Source: Halobacteriovorax marinus (GTDB taxonomy: Bacteria; Bdellovibrionota; Bacteriovoracia; Bacteriovoracales; Bacteriovoracaceae). From it: 64,000 bases of DNA. The notes below the pieces were generated by a model. The model did no database searches, had not been told where the DNA came from, and saw only the letters and a program-made list of their open reading frames with translations. Positions 25,676 through 32,655 of the stretch are shown here, in pieces. The position numbers and the translations under genes are program-made. Each line of letters opens with the position of its first letter. Position 1 is the first letter of the stretch. Location of the stretch: assembly GCA_002163155.1 (NCBI GenBank), contig MAAO01000004.1:1-64000 (forward strand), in the 5' to 3' direction.

Positions 25676-26167
25676 TTATTTTACGATAACGTATTTCTTA
25701 GTCTTCTTATTGTATTTTAAGAGAGTAAGCTTTGTTTGAATAATATTCGCAGTCTCATTGGGACCATCATTTTCCAAACTAAAACTTGAAAGTAGTCTGA
25801 CCTCAGCCCCTTCATTTCCCCAGTACTGAGAGGCAGTAAGCAGCAAGTGAAAGTCAATTGCTTGTTCATCTGAGCCTTCACTAAAGAGAAGATGGGCCAC
25901 TGGCAATCCTCTAAGCATTCCGTTGTCTCCACCTTCAATACTTATTGTCGCTGGAAACTGCTCATTAGCATCACCATCATACCAATCTGTTTTAACGACT
26001 TGCAGTTTTCCGCTTGATCGAATCACAAAATGAATCTCGCCGGAAAAATTTGTTTGCAGAATATACTTTCCTTTAATCACCTTTAAGACATCTTCTTTAT
26101 CGAAAGAAGAAAACGAGGAGAACGAGAGAAAGAAGAAAGATAATAAAAGTAGAAGTTTTGTTTTCAT
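25676..26167 (-). CDS. Secreted hypothetical protein
   Basis: 163 residues. Ribosome site AAGGAA 10 bases before ATG. Signal peptide rich in Leu, Phe and Ser (MKTKLLLLLSFFFLSFSSFSS). The mature part has no Cys and is beta-rich. Upstream of the sHSP gene with a 48-base gap, possibly read together. Family not recognised. Confidence 0.6.
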   Translation of the reverse strand: MKTKLLLLLSFFFLSFSSFSSFDKEDVLKVIKGKYILQTNFSGEIHFVIRSSGKLQVVKTDWYDGDANEQFPATISIEGGDNGMLRGLPVAHLLFSEGSDEQAIDFHLLLTASQYWGNEGAEVRLLSSFSLENDGPNETANIIQTKLTLLKYNKKTKKYVIVK

Positions 26168-26313
26168 TTAAGAGTGTTCCTTAGTTATTTAGAAATTTAT
26201 CTAAGAATCTACGTCTTTTCAAAGAGATTAATGAGCTAGTGATCATACAATTCTTCTCATATGTTCGCCTAAGCTACTGAAACTACGAAAATGTTAACAA
26301 TTTTACATATCCA

Positions 26314-26351
26314 TTTCACAAGTTGTGAAATCATTGATACAACTCTTGTGA
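26314..26351. promoter_or_regulatory. Overlapping palindromes, candidate operator
   Basis: TTTCACA-AGT-TGTGAAA (26314-26330) is a perfect palindrome. TTCACAAG (26315-26322) is repeated inverted as CTTGTGAA (26344-26351). The spacing suggests two or three binding sites for a dimeric regulator, about 100 bases upstream of the gene at 26446. Confidence 0.5.
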
Positions 26352-26376
26352 ATTTTGATTTACGACTTTAATCCAG

Positions 26377-26438
26377 AAAGTTAGCTTGTGTTTAGACAAG
26401 TAACAAACACAGCTCGTAACGAGCACTAACTTTAGGAG
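26377..26438 (+). promoter_or_regulatory. Three-way-junction-like structured leader
   Basis: P1: AAAGTTAG (26377-26384) / CTAACTTT (26426-26433), 8 bp perfect. P2: CTTGT / ACAAG (26385-26400), directly adjoining P1. P3: GCTCG-TAA-CGAGC (26412-26424). The Shine-Dalgarno AGGAG begins at the base after P1. The layout of three helices closing on the ribosome site resembles a riboswitch or protein-binding leader. Confidence 0.55.
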
Positions 26439-26445
26439 AATAAAA

Positions 26446-26970
26446 ATGAAAACACTTTTAATTCTAGTAGCTACACTTTTAGTATCTGCAACTGCTTCTG
26501 CACACATGCCAACTGAATCTGATTCTTGGAAAACTATCCGTAAGCATTACTCAAAAGTTATCGTTGACGAGCCAAGTGTTAAACTTGACGGTGGTCCAAT
26601 GACTTCTGCATTTTTTGTATGTAAATCAGGTGACGTTCTTAGAACTCTTAAGAAACTTACTAAATGTGTTAAGTGGGACAATAGAAGAGGCGGAAACAGA
26701 GACAATGACAGACGTGTTTGTGTTGAAGAAGTAAAATACTTTGGAACTGCAGTTATCGAAGGTCAAAGAGAAAGATGTGTTAGCTGGCGTACAATAAGAC
26801 GTGGTGACGACAGAGAAAGAATCTGTACTGGTTACGAGTCTTACGATTATACTCTTGCATTATCTCACAACGTAGACGTTTTCAGAATGGAACGTGGTGG
26901 TAGAGACAATGATAACAGAAGAGGAAGAAAACTTTTTACAAAGACTCTCTCAATCGAAGATTGCGAATAA
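26446..26970 (+). CDS. Secreted Arg-rich hypothetical protein
   Basis: 174 residues. Ribosome site TAGGAG. Signal peptide MKTLLILVATLLVSATASA. The mature protein has at least six Cys and several Arg/Asp/Asn-rich patches (RRGGNRDNDRR, RRGDDRERIC, RDNDNRRGRK). Codon use looks like the highly expressed class (many GTT, GGT, CGT codons), and a UUCG terminator follows. The structured leader suggests post-transcriptional control. Family not recognised. Confidence 0.65.
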   Translation: MKTLLILVATLLVSATASAHMPTESDSWKTIRKHYSKVIVDEPSVKLDGGPMTSAFFVCKSGDVLRTLKKLTKCVKWDNRRGGNRDNDRRVCVEEVKYFGTAVIEGQRERCVSWRTIRRGDDRERICTGYESYDYTLALSHNVDVFRMERGGRDNDNRRGRKLFTKTLSIEDCE

Positions 26971-26981
26971 TAGTGTGTGAT

Positions 26982-27009
26982 AAAGGTCCTTCTTCGGAAG
27001 GGCCTTTTG
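26982..27009 (+). terminator. Rho-independent terminator with UUCG loop
   Basis: AAAGGTCCTTC pairs with GAAGGGCCTTT (one G-U) around a TTCG tetraloop, followed by T. It separates the secreted protein from the regulator gene. Confidence 0.85.
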
Positions 27010-27043
27010 TTGTATGCACGAAACTTTTAACTTAACGAGAATT

Positions 27044-27901
27044 ATGAAAGAAACGGTAGAACAACCAAGAATTTCAATATTTGATTTCGAAAATTATCGA
27101 GATTTTCTTATTAAGGTCGGCATGCCCGATGGTCTCTACTCGCATACTTCAAACAATCTTCAAACTTGGGCCAAGCGCTTAGGTTACAAATCTCCCAGTT
27201 CATTAACAATGGTTTTAAAAGGTCAAAGATCTCCCAGCTTCGAAATGGTAGGAGCTCTCTCAGAAGATCTAGGAATGAACACCAAAGAGAGAACATTTTT
27301 TCAACTTCTCATTCAATTAGAAAAAGCTATAAAGAAAAATAAAGACCCTAAAGAAATTCTAGAAAAAATCGAGAAATTAAATTCTGATAAGCATTCAATA
27401 TCTCTTGGTTTAAAAGAATTTTCCGCCATCAGTGAATGGTACTTCCTCACTATAAAACAACTTATTTCAACACCATGTTTTATTGAAGATGAAGATTGGA
27501 TCTTTAGAAAGTTAAGAAAGAAAGTCACTCCTTCACAAATTAAAAATGCCATCTCTATCATGTTAGAAATGGAAACAATTGGAAGAGATGAGACAGGAAA
27601 GTTAGTCGTTCTAAAAGAAGGTCTCGTTACTACAAATGATGTACCAAGCTCTGCTATTAAGAGACACCACTTTGGTATGATTAACAGAGCACTTGAGGCG
27701 ATTGAAGAACAAGATGTGAAAGACAGACAAGTCACTTCCATCACAATGAAAATAAAAGAAGAAGATTTAAGCGCTGCAAAGAAAAGTATATTTGAATTCA
27801 TCAAAGATTTTAATGAAAAGTTCTCAACAACAGAAGCAGATGAACTATTCCAGATGAATATGCAATTTTTTAAACACACCAGAGAAGTTACTAAACAATA
27901 G
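27044..27901 (+). CDS. TIGR02147 family regulator
   Basis: About 285 residues from the ATG at 27044; an earlier ATG (27014) lies inside the terminator region and is less likely. The family begins with a short FDFENYRDFL segment, then an HTH (SPSSLTMVLKGQRSPSFEMV), a helical region with LGMNTKERTFFQLLIQLE, and a C-terminal DUF4423-like domain (SEWYFLTIKQLI; AEDL-type VTSITMKIKEEDL). The family is expanded in Fibrobacter and Bdellovibrio-like bacteria and is usually next to secreted proteins; here it is 9 bases from one. Regulation of that neighbour is inferred. Confidence 0.85.
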   Translation: MKETVEQPRISIFDFENYRDFLIKVGMPDGLYSHTSNNLQTWAKRLGYKSPSSLTMVLKGQRSPSFEMVGALSEDLGMNTKERTFFQLLIQLEKAIKKNKDPKEILEKIEKLNSDKHSISLGLKEFSAISEWYFLTIKQLISTPCFIEDEDWIFRKLRKKVTPSQIKNAISIMLEMETIGRDETGKLVVLKEGLVTTNDVPSSAIKRHHFGMINRALEAIEEQDVKDRQVTSITMKIKEEDLSAAKKSIFEFIKDFNEKFSTTEADELFQMNMQFFKHTREVTKQ

Positions 27902-27910
27902 GGAATCATT

Positions 27911-28876
27911 ATGAGAAATGCCACATTTCTAGTGCTATTGCTTTTGTCTAATATCGTCAGCGCTGTTGAGATAATTAGAATCGAAAAACCAGAAAGAGAA
28001 ATCTTAAATATAAAATTTGACCGTACCATTCTTCCTTTAATCGAAAGATTTGGTTCAGGAGATATCGTTGGAAACGGCGGAGGGCTTCTTGAGCAAAATT
28101 TCATGCTCGCATACCATAGTCTACAAGCATCAATTGAAAATTGTCTTACTAACGTAGATTGCTTCACTTCAAGAGATCAGAAAATGGTTCTCAAAGAAAT
28201 CAATCAACTTATTATCAAAAAAATTGATCAAACGAATCCCATTATCTTTTTAAAAAATAAAGATGCAAATGGATTCTTCCTTGACGAGTTTGATATGACA
28301 GAACGAATGGCAAAAACAGGTTATTCTGAGAAACATCCAATTTTTATCAACTTAGATATTGCTAAAGAAATTAAGAACGATATTCCCTCAATGCTAGGAA
28401 TATTAATTCATGAACTTGGACACCAAATTGGAATCGCCAACCACAGTTTCCTTGATAGCCTAGGGGCGAAAGTCAGAAGAATCTGGAGTTCGAATTGGAC
28501 TGTCTCAGATATTAAAATTGGACCATTGAAACTTTCTACGCGTCTCTTTAGTAACAAATCAAACTTCATTAACGCAAAACTTAGTTATGAATTTGACGGT
28601 CAAATAAAGAGCATAAATTCTCAAATTTTTGATTCTATTAGTTGCCCAACAGGTGAACAACTTTATGGATTCTATCTAACAAATGGTCACTGGCAGAGAT
28701 TACAAGAATCGGGACGAAGAACAATGGCCAAGATGACTTTCTGGTTAGATGTTTACTGTCAGAATCTCTATGGAGATCTCTACCCTATTCAAAGAGATTT
28801 AAACGTTCTCTTTAAATTTCATACTAAGAGATCAAAAGACCCAGTTCTTAGGTCAGTTACAGTAGAAGTAGAATAA
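27911..28876 (+). CDS. Secreted metalloprotease-like protein
   Basis: 321 residues with a signal peptide (MRNATFLVLLLLSNIVSA). It contains a zinc-type HELGHQIGIANH (H-E-x-x-H plus a later His one residue off metzincin spacing). SLDS-like and four Cys follow in the C-terminal half. It sits in an operon with the TIGR02147 regulator. I infer a secreted zinc protease, but the remaining fold is not recognised. Confidence 0.6.
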   Translation: MRNATFLVLLLLSNIVSAVEIIRIEKPEREILNIKFDRTILPLIERFGSGDIVGNGGGLLEQNFMLAYHSLQASIENCLTNVDCFTSRDQKMVLKEINQLIIKKIDQTNPIIFLKNKDANGFFLDEFDMTERMAKTGYSEKHPIFINLDIAKEIKNDIPSMLGILIHELGHQIGIANHSFLDSLGAKVRRIWSSNWTVSDIKIGPLKLSTRLFSNKSNFINAKLSYEFDGQIKSINSQIFDSISCPTGEQLYGFYLTNGHWQRLQESGRRTMAKMTFWLDVYCQNLYGDLYPIQRDLNVLFKFHTKRSKDPVLRSVTVEVE

Positions 28877-28885
28877 ATCGAGTAG

Positions 28886-29767
28886 CTAAGAGTGATTCAA
28901 CATTCTTAGCGATTTACTTATTTTCTTAAAGTCACTAGTTTCTAAGTGCGACTTCCTCTTAATCATATATACATCTTGCGTTGACTTCTTTAGAGGTTCT
29001 CTATGCTTAACCTCATGTAAGACATGCGAGCTTTTAACTTTCTTATTGTGCAGGTCTATGATGAACTTTGGGAAGTATCCTACGCACACACCCTGTCTAC
29101 ATAACTCCAACGCCGTCTCCATCATGGTAACCCTATAGAGAATATTGCGTGGAATCTTATCATCAGGCCATCCATCTAACCCCCTTACTTTTGAAGGAGT
29201 GCCCACTAACTTTTGAATGGGTACCACAAAGGGAACTTCAGAGAGTTTACTTTTATCAAACTTATTCTTTAAGCCGTAAATACCCATTTCAATTTTCATG
29301 ATCTTAAAAATATCAATATCCGGATTTGGTATAGGAAGATAAGTGATTCCAATATCTACCGATCGATCACAAATGGACTTCTCCAACTCTCCAGGCATAA
29401 GTTCTAAGACATCAACTGCACGGTTTTTAAATTCTTTAGAGATCACCTGCCCTAGAAAGTATGTTGAGAAAACTTCAAAGGTTCCAATAGAAAGAGGAGC
29501 TCCCGCCAACACATCCTGGCTGAATATATCTTTAAGTCCCGTGACACTATCCACTAGTGGGCGTGCCTTCTTTGCAAGAAGTTTTCCGTCATCAGTGATT
29601 GAAATACCTCGACCGGAGGGAATAATCAGCTTTTTTCCTAGTTCTCCCTCTAATGACTTAATTGCCTTTGAGATGGCGGGCTGAGAAATATGTAGCAATT
29701 CGGAGGCCTTAGCTAAGGATCCAGTTTGTTCAACGGTGCAAAAGTAGTGAAGTTTATTCATATCCAT
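28886..29767 (-). CDS. LysR family transcriptional regulator
   Basis: 293 residues. The N-terminal winged HTH is typical (LHYFCTVEQTGSLAKASELL, QPAISKAIKSLE), followed by a two-lobed periplasmic-binding-like effector domain. It is divergent from the small secreted protein at 29857, and LysR proteins often control the divergent gene, here perhaps with the nitroreductase. Inducer unknown. Confidence 0.92.
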   Translation of the reverse strand: MDMNKLHYFCTVEQTGSLAKASELLHISQPAISKAIKSLEGELGKKLIIPSGRGISITDDGKLLAKKARPLVDSVTGLKDIFSQDVLAGAPLSIGTFEVFSTYFLGQVISKEFKNRAVDVLELMPGELEKSICDRSVDIGITYLPIPNPDIDIFKIMKIEMGIYGLKNKFDKSKLSEVPFVVPIQKLVGTPSKVRGLDGWPDDKIPRNILYRVTMMETALELCRQGVCVGYFPKFIIDLHNKKVKSSHVLHEVKHREPLKKSTQDVYMIKRKSHLETSDFKKISKSLRMLNHS

Positions 29768-29826
29768 AAGTTATGAATACTTACCTATTATTCACTATTT
29801 TTCAAGACAAAAGCGTTATAAATATA

Positions 29827-29851
29827 CTCCCATGAACTTTTAACAAGGGAG
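29827..29851 (+). promoter_or_regulatory. Leader stem over the ribosome site of the 29857 gene (weak)
   Basis: CTCCC (29827-29831) / GGGAG (29847-29851), 5 bp. A possible -10 TATACT overlaps the first arm, so that arm may not be transcribed. Confidence 0.25.
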
Positions 29852-29856
29852 AAAAA

Positions 29857-30318
29857 GTGAAAAAACTACTATTGCTACTACTATTTATAACACCTCTAGC
29901 GCACGCTCAATTAATTGAGGGAAAATATGAAATTGAACTAAGTTTTGGTGAGAATACTTTTATAGATTTTTTAGAAATAACGGGTTTTGAAAATGATGAT
30001 CAAACGGGAAATTCCTTTTGTGAGAACTCTCGTTATCAATCTAGAATCAGTGGTAGTTTTACCTCCCCAGATAGATTTACTGTTCCCCTAGATCAAGCAA
30101 GTTGCTTGGCAGATAATCCAGATGTTATTTCTTATAATGGACATAGGTTTTCAATAGTCATCGTTGTTGATGAAGGGGCAGGCCCTGTGACTTACACCTT
30201 CAACGGAACAACGAAAATTGCTTACTGGGCCAACAAACTCTATCTAGATGGTGTGGTTTTAGTTGAAGGAAAAGAGATTGGAAAATTTTCTGGTCAATAC
30301 CTGGGAGAAGTATTTTGA
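29857..30318 (+). CDS. Secreted hypothetical protein
   Basis: 153 residues. GTG start after AAGGGAG. Signal peptide MKKLLLLLLFITPLAHA. The mature part is a small beta-rich domain with two Cys (FCENSRY, ASCLADN). The nitroreductase starts inside its stop codon (TTGA overlap), so the two are coupled. Family not recognised. Confidence 0.6.
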   Translation: MKKLLLLLLFITPLAHAQLIEGKYEIELSFGENTFIDFLEITGFENDDQTGNSFCENSRYQSRISGSFTSPDRFTVPLDQASCLADNPDVISYNGHRFSIVIVVDEGAGPVTYTFNGTTKIAYWANKLYLDGVVLVEGKEIGKFSGQYLGEVF

Positions 30319-31085
30319 ATTTTCATAATTTCGCGAAATCTCATCGCTCCATAAGGAAGTACAAAGAGAAGAAGGTTCCTGTTGAAATTTTAGATAAGAT
30401 TTTAGAGACAGGTACCATGGCCTCAACTTCAGGAAATATGCAGGCCTATTCTATTATTGTGACTACGGACAAAGAACTAAAGAAAGAATTGCTCGTGCCC
30501 CACTTTAATCAAGAGATGGTCACGCAAGCACCAGTGCTGATAACTTTTTGTGCAGACTTTCATCGCATGCGCGAATGGGTTCGTATAAGTGGAGGAGAAA
30601 ATAACTTTGATAACTTCATGAGTTTTATGATTGCTAGTATTGATGCTACTCTCGCCTCTCAAAACGTAGCTCTTGCCGCAGAGGCAGAAGGTTTGGGGAT
30701 TTGTTATATGGGAACAACACTTGCGAGCTGTGATGAGATTGGCAGGATTTTAAAGTTGCCACAGAATGTAGTTCCCATTGTGGGCTTCTCTTTAGGATAT
30801 CCTGATGAGACTCCGGAGTTTAGAGAGAGACTTCCCATGGACGCTGTTATTCACAGAGAAACCTATCAGCACTCAAGCACAGAAGAAATAAAAGAGATTT
30901 ACTCTAAAAAAGAAGAGAGCGGATTTAAGAGATATATGGAAGTGCCAGAATTACGCGAGAAAATTGAAAGTTTAGGTATTGATAACTTGGCGAAGATTTA
31001 CACCACTTTGAAATACACAGAAGAGTCTCACATTGGGTACTCAAAGACGGTACTGGACTATATTTCTTCGCAAAACTTCATGTAA
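30315..31085 (+). CDS. Nitroreductase family FMN oxidoreductase (NfsA-like)
   Basis: 256 residues. TTG start overlapping the upstream stop (TTGA). Conserved FMN-contacting elements are HRSIRKYKEKKVP near the N-terminus, MASTSGNMQAYSI, and GLGICYMGT in the second half. NfsA-type members reduce nitro compounds, quinones or flavins with NAD(P)H. The true physiological substrate is not visible. Confidence 0.88.
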   Translation: MNFHNFAKSHRSIRKYKEKKVPVEILDKILETGTMASTSGNMQAYSIIVTTDKELKKELLVPHFNQEMVTQAPVLITFCADFHRMREWVRISGGENNFDNFMSFMIASIDATLASQNVALAAEAEGLGICYMGTTLASCDEIGRILKLPQNVVPIVGFSLGYPDETPEFRERLPMDAVIHRETYQHSSTEEIKEIYSKKEESGFKRYMEVPELREKIESLGIDNLAKIYTTLKYTEESHIGYSKTVLDYISSQNFM

Positions 31086-31156
31086 ACTTTGTGAAAAGCA
31101 TTTTAGCCATATAAGATAATGCTGTGAATGAAAGTAGCAAATTAGGATATGAGACC

Positions 31157-32176
31157 ATGATTGATTTAAGAAGTGATACTGTAACAAAACCAAGTGCAGC
31201 TATGCTTGAAGCGATGATGAATGCTGAAGTTGGTGATGATGTCTTTGGCGAAGATCCAAGTATAAATAAACTGCAGGAAAAAGCGGCGGCCATGTTTAAT
31301 ATGGAGGCGGCACTCTTTTGTCCCTCGGGAACCATGACCAATCAAATAGCTCTCACGACTCATGTTCAGAGTATGGAAGAAATCATTGTCGAAAAAGATT
31401 CTCACATCTACCAATATGAAGGTGGGGGAATTTTTCATAATACTAGGGCCAGTGTGAAACTTGTTGATGGTATCAATGGAAAAATGACTGCAGCACAAGT
31501 GGTGGCGGCCATTAATCCTGATGATATTCATAAACCTATTTCAAAACTAGTCTCCCTAGAAAATACAACTAACCGCGGAGGCGGTGGAACATATTCACTG
31601 TCTGAATTACAAGAAATTTCTAAAATTTGTAAAGAGAAAGAATTGATCCTTCATCTTGATGGAGCGAGAGTTTTCAACGCCTTTATTAAAGAAGGTTACG
31701 GACCAAGTGATTTAGGTCCAATATTTGATTCTATCTCAATTTGCCTATCTAAAGGATTGGGCTGTCCAGTGGGCTCTCTCCTACTAGGTTCAAAGGCCTT
31801 TATTAGAAAATCTCTTCGTGTGAGAAAAGTTTTTGGTGGAGGAATGAGGCAAGCAGGTTTTCTAGCGGCGGCGGGAATTTATGCCCTCGATAATAATATT
31901 GAACGATTGAGAGATGACCATCAATTGGCCATGCAGTTTAAAGATATTTTAAATGAATTAAGTTATGTAAGCAATGTTGTTCCGGTACAAACAAATATTG
32001 TGATCTTTAATTTGAAAGAAAACATTGACCCTTTTAAATTTCTTGATTACTTATCTGAAGCTGGAGTTAAGGCAGTATCCTTCGGTGGTCAGGCCATTCG
32101 TTTCGTCACTCATATGGATTTTAAAGAAGATATGATTAAGGAAGTGAAGAAAGTGCTTGAGTCATTTAATCCTTAA
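31157..32176 (+). CDS. ltaE: Low-specificity L-threonine aldolase
   Basis: About 339 residues from the ATG at 31157, preceded by AGGA; the GTG at 31124 lacks a ribosome site. A PLP fold-type I enzyme. The start MIDLRSDTVTKPS and GDDVFGEDPSINKLQEKAA are family hallmarks, LHLDGARVFNA carries the cofactor Asp, and the PLP-binding Lys is in SICLSKGLGCPVGS. It cleaves L-threonine or allo-threonine to glycine and acetaldehyde. Monocistronic; the convergent response regulator ends 4 bases inside it. Confidence 0.95.
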   Translation: MIDLRSDTVTKPSAAMLEAMMNAEVGDDVFGEDPSINKLQEKAAAMFNMEAALFCPSGTMTNQIALTTHVQSMEEIIVEKDSHIYQYEGGGIFHNTRASVKLVDGINGKMTAAQVVAAINPDDIHKPISKLVSLENTTNRGGGGTYSLSELQEISKICKEKELILHLDGARVFNAFIKEGYGPSDLGPIFDSISICLSKGLGCPVGSLLLGSKAFIRKSLRVRKVFGGGMRQAGFLAAAGIYALDNNIERLRDDHQLAMQFKDILNELSYVSNVVPVQTNIVIFNLKENIDPFKFLDYLSEAGVKAVSFGGQAIRFVTHMDFKEDMIKEVKKVLESFNP

Positions 32177-32565
32177 GCACTTTTCTGCATGGGAAATATT
32201 TCAAATATTTTTTCTTTTAATTTTATAAAATCAACTGGCTTGGTGAAATAGTTTTTAGAACCAAGCTCAGTGGCCCTCTCTAAGTACTCTTCACTGTCAT
32301 AGGCTGAAACCATGAAAACTACGATCTCAGAATGCTTTGTTCGCACTTGCTCCAAGACTTGAAAACCATCCATTTCAGGCATGTTTATGTCACAGAGAAT
32401 TAAATGAGAGTCGCTACCAGCTTCAGAGCTAAGAAAATTAAGACACTCTTCTCCCGAGTTCACACATGTTAATTTTACGATGCCTTTCTTCACTTCTTTT
32501 TTGAAGTAAACACGATAAAGAGCTGCTACATCTTCTTCATCATCAACGGCAATGATATTTAGCAT
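32173..32565 (-). CDS. Single-domain response regulator (CheY-like)
   Basis: 130 residues, receiver domain only. Acidic pocket VDDEED (residues 7-12), phosphoacceptor Asp59 (LILCDINMPEMDG), switch Ser in FMVSAYD and Lys in FTKPVD. No output domain, so it works through protein contacts, as CheY or Spo0F do. No kinase is adjacent. Its leader carries the strongest ribosome-site-covering repeat in the window. Confidence 0.95.
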   Translation of the reverse strand: MLNIIAVDDEEDVAALYRVYFKKEVKKGIVKLTCVNSGEECLNFLSSEAGSDSHLILCDINMPEMDGFQVLEQVRTKHSEIVVFMVSAYDSEEYLERATELGSKNYFTKPVDFIKLKEKIFEIFPMQKSA

Positions 32566-32567
32566 TC

Positions 32568-32618
32568 TTTTCTCCCTAATTTTTGATCTATTTATACTTT
32601 CGGTCTATAGGGAGAAAA
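32568..32618 (-). promoter_or_regulatory. 11-bp perfect repeat covering the ribosome site of the response regulator
   Basis: On the minus strand TTTTCTCCCTA (32618-32608 region) pairs exactly with TAGGGAGAAAA (32578-32568), which contains the Shine-Dalgarno GGGAG a few bases before the ATG. The loop is 29 bases and includes TATAAAT, so a promoter inside the loop cannot be excluded. If transcribed whole, the stem would block translation. Confidence 0.6.
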
Positions 32619-32655
32619 ACTAAGGGATATTGTAAAAGTTAAGAAAGTCTTAAAA

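Noticed and set aside
27313-28167. 284-codon frame on the minus strand
   Set aside because: Antisense to the TIGR02147 and metalloprotease-like genes, with Ser/Ile-rich composition of a shadow frame and no ribosome site.
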